From: Beaufortia kweichowensis | Taxonomy: Eukaryota; Chordata; Actinopteri; Cypriniformes; Gastromyzontidae | Direction of reading: 5' to 3' | DNA length: 64,000 bases | Assembly (NCBI GenBank): GCA_019155185.1 | Contig: CM032802.1 | Location: 9,772,501-9,836,500, forward strand | In this document: positions 41,201 to 50,200 of the stretch, in pieces | How positions within the stretch are numbered: position 1 is the stretch's first letter | Layout: every line of letters starts with the position of its first letter | The notes under the pieces: generated by a model | What the model was told of the DNA's origin: nothing | Seen by the model: only the letters and a program-made list of their open reading frames with translations | The model's database searches: none | Translations under genes and position numbers: made by a program

Positions 41201-44200
41201 TTCGGGTTGAGTATAATTGCTAACAGCTTTGCGGATTATTTGCACAGCTGGCTGTATATTGAGGCTCGGGGCCTTTGAGATTGGCAGGAGAGCGAATGGT
41301 ATATAGAAGAGCTCGCCTTGGGATTTGAACCTGCAACCTTACCCTCCCCAACACAACAGAGCTGCCAAGCCAATTATAAGCCGTGCCTCAGAGTGTGGAT
41401 CTGTGAGGAGATGTGATAAGGGAGCGTGCGAGGTGTGCGTGTGTCAGGGAGAGGCACCGAGCGTGGGTGGTGGCGTATGTGCTTGAAGAGGAAGTGAAAG
41501 GGCAGGAAAAAAGGAGGGAGATGGCGAGACGAGAGTGGAAGTGAGTGATTGCGAGAGAGGTGGTGACGATGTCAGGAAGTGAAGAACTACCAGGAATAAA
41601 AAGCAAGTGATTCTGTGTGGCTTCCGAGATGACTGACCACATGGGAAATTAAAGCAGCAGTTGATTCATGGGGGAGAGCCTCCCCGCTCATTCCGGCTAA
41701 TGAGCCACTGATGTCTAATATGCATGGACAATAAGTGAACCCTCATTAGAGCCCAGGCCATGAAGATGTGAAAATAAAGAAATAAAATGCCGCCAGTAAT
41801 TTAATATTCCTACATAAAGACCTTCTCAACTGCTGCTAATCTTTCTCTTACAGCAAAACGCCAAACACTGGCACAGTGTGAAAACAGACATATACAACAA
41901 GCGGACATCAGACAAACACTTACTTCTATTCTCACGTGTGTAAGCTAAACAACGTCCTCATGAGTTTAGCGCTGTAACCATGCAACGTACAGGCTCGAGG
42001 GGGATCAAAACATAAAGCCCCATGATTCGCCCTCTTGGCTACAAACACAGTTAATTGGGCCCACAGCACACGTCTTAATAGAGAGCTATCTATACCTCCA
42101 CACACCTACTGAATCTACTGGTAAAACAACTTTTCATATTTTTAGCGCACTGATGATTTGATCTCTATGTAGCTGCTAAAAAATTGTAAAATGATGTTTT
42201 TCCTTAGTAAAAATAAAACAGCCAATTAGATGTTCAATGCAACAAAAAATGTTAAATGAAACAAGAAAACAAAAGCCCTTCTACAGCAAGCCCTCCACCA
42301 GGTCCCCCAAAACCCTGATAGCCAGACCTGACCAAACAGATCAAGGAGGAAATTGAGCATGGGGTAAAAACTGAGGAAAATATACAATGTGGATTGGAAT
42401 TCTTCTGCTTTTCTAAAATAAATAGGCATAGATAGACACACACACTGCTTGGTGGGGGCATAAATGCTGAGCTGCAGTAGGAGGCCATCTTAAGACCTCT
42501 GATCAAAGTCATAGCACAGCAGAAAAAAACAGCTGCCCTAGATGCATCCTATTACCGGCTCTGAGGTTCATCAATAAGAGATGCTGGTTTTTGCTTTGAG
42601 AAAGAATGTGTGTAGCTCTCGTCTCACCTATGCCTTATACTATTTATGAAGACTCTGGCACCTTCGTGAGCATGCACACATGGGTCTGCTATGTGAATCA
42701 CAAATGCTCACCTACCCAAAAAAACATTTATGATTCTTTCAGACAGGTGTGTAGTCCTTCTCATGCTGCGGAAACAGACAAACCCCAACATGCGATGAAA
42801 ATATTCTCAAGGCTAAGAACTGTATTTTTACTTATACTTCTTAAGCACAGCATGATGTCAGGTGATTGGCAAGCATAAAGTAAACTTTTTATGGCTCCTA
42901 AAAGAATTAGTCCAAATTCAATTCTCAAGAGTTACTAACCCATAAAATTTCCTGCTGTAAAATAACATCAAAGCTATCACAAAGTGATCTTTCCAGAACA
43001 TATCATGGTATTTAAGAGCGACCACATGCCTGCCCGCTTCAGACTTCCAGGAATTATCTCAGAATAAGCATCATTGTTGAGGATCTAATTGAATTGCGAT
43101 ATCAAACCCACCCTCAAACCTTCACCTCCCTATTATCAGATTCCTCTTGTGTAGGGTAATTCTTAAGGAGGTAAATCAAAGCAGGGTCAAATGCTGTAAT
43201 CAGATCAGTGCTGGCTCTGCTCCGGATGCACAAGGGTCAGATTTGTTTTTCTCTACATGTTGATAGAGATCTGGGTCACTTGATGGATCAATAAGTAACT
43301 ATTAGGAGAATTTCTAGGTAAGAAATAGGTGTAGTATCTTGGCGCGTATGTGCAAGATCCTATTTGTCTTTAATTCCCCATATAATCCAGGAAAGCGGAG
43401 AGGATTGAAGCTTCCCTGTAAAACCTGATCTAATTAAAAGTATCCAGCCTCTAAAGGAAGCTCTCAACAGCTTCTGGACACATACTAAAGGGATGGTGGA
43501 TGCTAAGGACACTTGGGCCACATATAGAGGAAGGACAGGAACAGTGTCTGGCCTTACATTAGATAAACAATTAGGGGCCAAAAGGTAACGCATCAGGAAA
43601 TACAAGCACATAATGTACAAACACACAAGCATACTTCCTCAATCAAGCCTACACAAGTACACATTTTGGTTAAGACTCAGGTTGCATGCAGTTTGCAATA
43701 AGACATTTATTGGAGGGGCTAACCTGCACATGATTAAGCTAGTGGTTTTTAATTAATCTTTAAATATTTTACAGGGCTACTAAATATCAATTTGTATCAA
43801 AAGAAGTGCAGGTTTGCCCCTTTCTAAGGGTCAAATGAAGTAATTAAAGGGGTATACACACGGTCAGAGGCAGATTGGGAAGTCCACGTACCCCGATGAT
43901 GGCATTCAACTCTGTCATTGTCACCTGCTTAGCACGTTCAACAGCTTGTGCAACCTGCTGTTGGTGCTGCAAAGGAGAAAAAAAGATTAAATTCAGCTTC
44001 AAAGCAAATTCAATAACCTGACACTTCTTAATAATAATTGAAGCACATTGATTTAGTTTTCAAGCTTTGAGATTTGGCACAAAACAATGTTAAATGTTGT
44101 AAAGCTCACCTCTTGTGACAGAAAAGGCATAATCTGGGCTAGAATCGCATTGAGCCTTTTGGCAATCTCAGTCTGGAAAAGAAAAGAGGGGAAAAGTAAA

Positions 44201-47200
44201 AAAAAAGGGTTAATTTACTTCTGTTAAAGTGCACCACTAAGCCTTTTTAGCGTTTCCCAACGATTAAGCCAATTACCACAGCAATCAGAACCGCTTGACT
44301 CGGCACACTCCAAACTGCGTGATATTGACATGTGAAATATTTAAAACATTATGAGAGCCCAGGGGAGAGAGAGCACAGCTGCGATGAGTGAACACTCCAA
44401 ACCACACCGAGAATGAGCCAGAAACACTGGAGCTGTGTTAAGAACACCACTGCGCTTCACCTCATATCAGCCTACAGGTACAGTTTACTGCCACACACCT
44501 CTTCACTCTTAACTTTACACGAATGAAGTGATGATAGTTAAGATTTAAATGTAAATGCATTAAAGAAACCCTTGCAGCAAGTGTTGCAGCAAGGCTGATT
44601 CTGTTCATTTCAAATGTCTTCACAACAAAATGACTGCCAACTCCTGTTGTTTAGCAGATGTTAAATAATGCAGACGTTCCCTGTGGACATGTTGGAAGCA
44701 GACAAATGTGATAAAAGACTTAAGTGCTGACCACAAAAAATCTGTTTTTAAAATCCCAAATTTATGACTTTCCACAATCCAAAACCTGCACATAAGTGGT
44801 CTTAATAGAACCACACTTTAATAGAACATTTAAAGATTCTTAGTTTAAAAAACATTAATTGTGTATGTATTAAGAACAATTAAACAGAAAAGGTATCACC
44901 CCGATATTATGTCTCTTTTGTCTAATAAACAAAGGTGGATAAGGTCCAGACCTATCAGGAGCTGGAGCACATTCCACCCTCACCAGACCACACCTTCTTC
45001 ATTTTCTCAGCATCCCACCCACCCACAAGTCCCCCCTTCATCTAGCCCACCGCAGGGACCCGACCTTCATTCTCTCTCCACCCGCCTGACCGTTTCCATG
45101 GCAACTGCAGCCGAGCAGGCCCAGTCTCCTATCGCGCGCCTATCATTATGCAAATGGTACCTCAGCTTGACCGTAACAGCCTGTAAAATCATATTACGTG
45201 CACACAGGCAGGTCATTAAATTGAATTTTCGGCCTGTCGATCGGATGAGTGCCACGCACGAATGGAGGATAAAAAGGCGAGCGATAGGAGAGTATGATGT
45301 GGGGTCGTTGTGAGAACACATGACAGTAGAGAAGGGGTGGGGGTAAAGCCAGGGCTTTCCACCCAAAGGCTACACACAGCTACAGTATGATATGCTCCAT
45401 CTCTTTACCCTTCCATCATCAGAAGCCGGCAGCAAACAGCACGGCAGACATCACAGCCTCTTCCAGTGATGAAAGGAGCTCACATCACAGGTCTGGCAGT
45501 GGCTTTGACCGAGACCAAAGGAGAGCGTCAGGAAAGCCTCTGAAAAATAACTCTGCTACAGATATATCATCTATAGAATTTATGAAGCTCAGTTCAAGCC
45601 AGGGCCAGAACGGAGCACAAACACATCACAGGGATTTCGCCTCTATTTTTCATTTCAATAGCAAACATGCAGCTCTGCGCCGACCGGGAAATTATTTATA
45701 ACATACTGCCGAAAATGCGAAACAGTTGCAGGAGCCAGACACAATATTTCTTTACAAGACACTCTGTAACACCCAAGGAAGTTTCACTCGCTCCCATCAA
45801 AGCATTTAGACGTGTGGCAGGTCATGCTATAGACAATATGGGTGGTTAACAAATATACCGTAAATTAGTCCTATGGTGTGACATAGCTAACATTTAGAAA
45901 AAAAAAAACTAACATTGAAAAGAAATCCCTCTAAACATTTTTTAACAATAAATATAAATCTCTCTTATGCGTGTTTTTTTACATGTTTGCTGTCACACCA
46001 TAGGACACATTTAGATATATATTTGTCAACTATAAAAATATAAAAAAAATTTAAATCTGATGTTCTATCAGATAAATCAGTCAAAAATAAATTTCACTTA
46101 TTAATACACAATATAAAAAGGTTGTATTGGTTTAATATTTTAACAATACCCATTAGAGTCATAAGGAAAATGGAGTGTTTTACCAAATTCAAAGAGCTAT
46201 AGGGTTATCAACCATAACTACAACAAACATTTCTATAATTTGCTCACCTTAATTTTTCTCTATACAGTCTTATATACTACAATCAAACAAACACTTTTGA
46301 TGTGAGGATGTAAACATGATAACATGACAGTGTGGTTCACCAAAACAACAGGATCAAGAGGGTAGCAGAGGTTTAGATTTCAGAGACCTAACTAGACTAC
46401 TAAAAAAATACTAGCAGAATACATCAACAAAAACGGTTGAAAAGCCTGCTCAGTGTATAATCCTTATTTGCCGAGATAAACCGAGTCAATAGCAGCCTAA
46501 CATTTGACAGGATTTGCGGTGGGCTGGGGAGCATCGAACGCATTCCTTAAGGGCTTAACGTGACGTTGACAGCTGGCCCAGTGAGGTCAAGGGTTGCCTT
46601 ATCTGACGCTCACTCCAAAGCTTCATGCTTTATCTTGCAAAAACAATCCTGATGTCGGGGGAAAACAAGTCAGACAACAGCAACATACGTAAAAAGCTAG
46701 CGTGTGCTGTGCATAATGTGTGCGTCTGTGATGAAAGCGACACTGTGCGTCGAGCTGGACAAGCAGACAAGCTTTTAGCTACAACCGCAGATAAAAATGG
46801 GATGTCACTTTAAGCAGATGAAAGCCTGCCTCTTAAGTGGCGAGCTTCACGCTCTGGTACACAATTACAGGTACTCGGACCTGTCTAGCACCATTTCAAG
46901 AGCACTCCAGGGCCAGGCTGTCAATGGCATGCTGAAAGCTATTTGTCTGTTGCCATCAGCGCCAGCAGAATGGAGTGAGACGCTGATGAGCATTGAATAT
47001 AGAGGAAAACAACTGGTCCTTCCAGGCATGTGTCTCCATCACAAACAATACTTGACCTAGCCTGGTTGATGGGCCCTGTATTCTGCTGGGGTGAGAGGGT
47101 GGTAATGCTCTCTGACAGCCTCATACTTAATACTAAAGGTATAACAAGGTCTATATATATTTATATATAGCCTGCATATATATTTACCTGCATATATATG

Positions 47201-50200
47201 TGTGTGTGTGGCGGAGACGAGCGTGCTGCTTAACAGGGTTGTTAACGCGCAGCTGAGATTTACCTGCATCGATCGGCATGGCAACCCTGTTACATTATGC
47301 ACGTTTTTGTGTGTTTCTGTGCAGGTAACCTAACCTAACCACTATATACATGGTGATGAAGCAAGTCTGATTCCCACAATCCTTACTACTTTAACAGAGG
47401 CTATGTGTACTCACCTCACTGAGCCAGTCAGTTTACTTTGGCTCACATAGAGAGGGACAATCCAGCAGTTAGCAAACACTTCCTAGGGCATCCCGTATAA
47501 ATCATTTATCAGCGTTCTCACGTCAAGCCGGGGATGACTGGCTCAATCTGTGTCTGACAGCAAGGAGGGAGCGAGCTTCCCTTAAAATCTCACAACAGGT
47601 AAAAAACTCAGTCGACCGACCTGAAATAAGCCACACTGAGAGCGCTTCAGTCATCACAGCAGCTCATTGACATGGACCAGCTGCCATTACTGTGGCTGTC
47701 TGCAGGTATCAGACGCTAGCGTGCATCCTAAAATCTGCATTACGCCTTAACTGTTTAAAATACAAAGCACCTACGCTGGAATGAAAGAGGAATGGATTGC
47801 CTGGCGGTTGGAATAAATCCTCAATGCTGAGAATAATACAGTACGGATCTGTGCTAACTCGGTTGGTTAACCACTCCCTGCCTGTAATTCCTTCCAAGAT
47901 TCAGTTCAACGTGGATCCAAGTAGCTGGAAAATATGTATTAAATAGTGCATCTACAGATAAAAGTCAAGATGCTAAAACGGATCAGTCGATTAACCTGTT
48001 TACATCACCCCCAACGCTTTCTTCTCTTTTGTCTTTCTACTGTTATCAGGGAGATAAGTGGCTAACAGGAGCCATCACGGGGGCAAGGGGCCTGACAAGC
48101 AAAGAACTTGCACTGTGGACACTGATGGATCACTATCCACTAACTCCACCCTAATGCTATTAACCTTCATAAGGTGGAGAGGGGAGCAGGCTGGGTTGTC
48201 TCTTGAGGTAACCTAACTACATCTGGTGCGCAACACAATCTCATTTTTACCAAGGGGACCGGAAATGTGCATCAAAATATTGCTAGGATATATTATATTA
48301 GTCTTTGTAAATTTGTTGAAAGAGAAGACTAAACTTGAAGGACAGTATCAAGGAAATATCATACACATTGAGAAAATGCAGGGTAATAACTGATCAGACA
48401 AAAAGAATTAATAGTGATCTATTTATCTCTTGGCTTTAATTTACATAGGTTGTCTTAAATGTGCTTGCATAATAGTTTCTCTGCAGACCACATTCCCTCA
48501 ATAAATCACATGGCCCCTCCTGCCAAAGTCCTTCCTTTAATCTTATCAAAGCTGTCTGATCACACTCTACTCAGCACAAACAGGAAAAGAGGGTTGACTG
48601 AGTGTGTGTCTTTGTAACGTCCTGACTTCTAGCCCGTTTCCAACTTCTCAAAAGAATTCAATCCTCTCTCTCATCATCTCTATGGAGCACACTTCACTTG
48701 TCTCCTAGCACACCAGTGCGACTGCCTTGACTGACATCTACACAGCGTGCTCTCAGAGATTGTGTGAACATGGATCAAAAGAATACATACCTGTTTGTGC
48801 ATTTCAATGTTCAGCCCATAGGACATCTCATAGTACTGGAAAAAAGGGAAAAGGAAAGTATTCAGTTTTTTGTACAATCCGAGCCACATCAAACATTTCC
48901 ACCTCATATGAGAGAGAGGAAAAGAAAGTCAGATTCTAGGGAAACATCAGGTGGTAAGAGGAGAACAGGCTTTTGATGCGCACTTCAAAATCATGTACCG
49001 TAACAGTGTCTTACATCTGCACAGCTTCTCTTTCTCTGTATGATATTCATAATGGAGTACAAATGAAAATCCAAAAAAAAATAACTTTAGTAAAGCGTAG
49101 CCAAATTTTAACAAATGAAATTCCATGACACTTCTATGAAAGTCATTTGTGACTACTTTTTTTTTCAATCACAATATAAAGATTGAATAAAGAAGATTTT
49201 TAGGCAAATACTAGACAAACTTTCCCATGCTGAAGCAAAATCTGTTAAATATCTGTTAATTTTATTCTGTTAATCTGTTAATTTTAAAAGTCTTGGAAAC
49301 TTAACAGCAATCAGTACAATAAAAAACAATTTCTATTGTCAATAGTTATTTTACAGATTCATATCAAGTTTCCAAACATATTAAAATTTACAAATATTTT
49401 CAGATTTTGCTATAAAATGGGAATGAGAGTAAAATCAAAACTAAATTCAAATCACAATTTTAAAGCTTTTTGCACACTTAAGATACATATACATGAGAAA
49501 CACAGGAAACATTCTCTTAAAAAGGACATTTTATTTAAACAAAACAAAAAACAGGGTTTCCCCATAATCTCAACAGTCCTCTGCAAGTCTAGATGCTGAC
49601 ACTATCAGCGCAAACAGTCAATGTGGGGATTCTACAGTGTGTTTACCTAACCTCTCCTCCTCCTCTCTGACTGACATGCTTTTTCCTGTGAATGGAATGT
49701 TTAACTAGCGTCCCTGGGTATTGGTTAAAGTCATCGCTTGCGTGTTTACACAAGATAAGAGAATACACTTCCACAGTTTAACCTTGTTTAGTTACATCGC
49801 AAAATGCTTTGTTTTACTTTCCTGATCACAAATCCTACCGTGAGGCTGTTTTGATCTTCTGAACATCTACGGTTGAGTTTGTGCCTTTGGTGTTGTGTAA
49901 ATTATCCAGCTTGTGATTAGGATTACCACTGAATTTATATAGCCGTTTGTTTGTGTAAAATCGGGTTATCCAAGACACAATAATGCAGAGGCTTTGGATT
50001 TCTGCTGCGATTGAGTATTTTCCCACAGACGCCTCTGGCACTCCTCCATCACCCCTCACCCAATTTACGGCCATGCATTTGTCTGAGAGCAGCGTCTCCT
50101 TGGAGAATAATCAGATCCACACACAGAGGGAGGTAGAGAGAAGGGGGAGAAGAGGGGGAAAAGGGAGGGAGGGAAAAGAGGGGACAATGCTCTGGTCATT

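Larger units (their letters stand above)
45085..45310. promoter_or_regulatory. Candidate conserved enhancer in intron 4
   Basis: A non-repetitive stretch of balanced base content with unusual CpG content inside an AT-rich intron. It contains an X-box-like site (45092-45105), an octamer (45148-45155), TTACGTGCAC near 45195 and homeodomain-like ATTAAATTGAATT. It looks like a vertebrate conserved non-coding element, but conservation could not be tested here. Confidence 0.4.
44173..48790 (-). other. tle3: tle3 intron 4 (largest intron)
   Basis: 4,618 nt. Holds the enhancer candidate at 45.09-45.31 kb and the fold-back element at 45.87-46.0 kb. The 46.0-46.3 kb part is AT-rich. The rest is complex sequence without supported genes. 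Confidence 0.9.

Noticed and set aside
41315..41345. tRNA or SINE candidate: minus-strand GGTTCAAATCC
   Set aside because: The B box matches, but no A box or cloverleaf pairing was found upstream of it. At most an old fragment.
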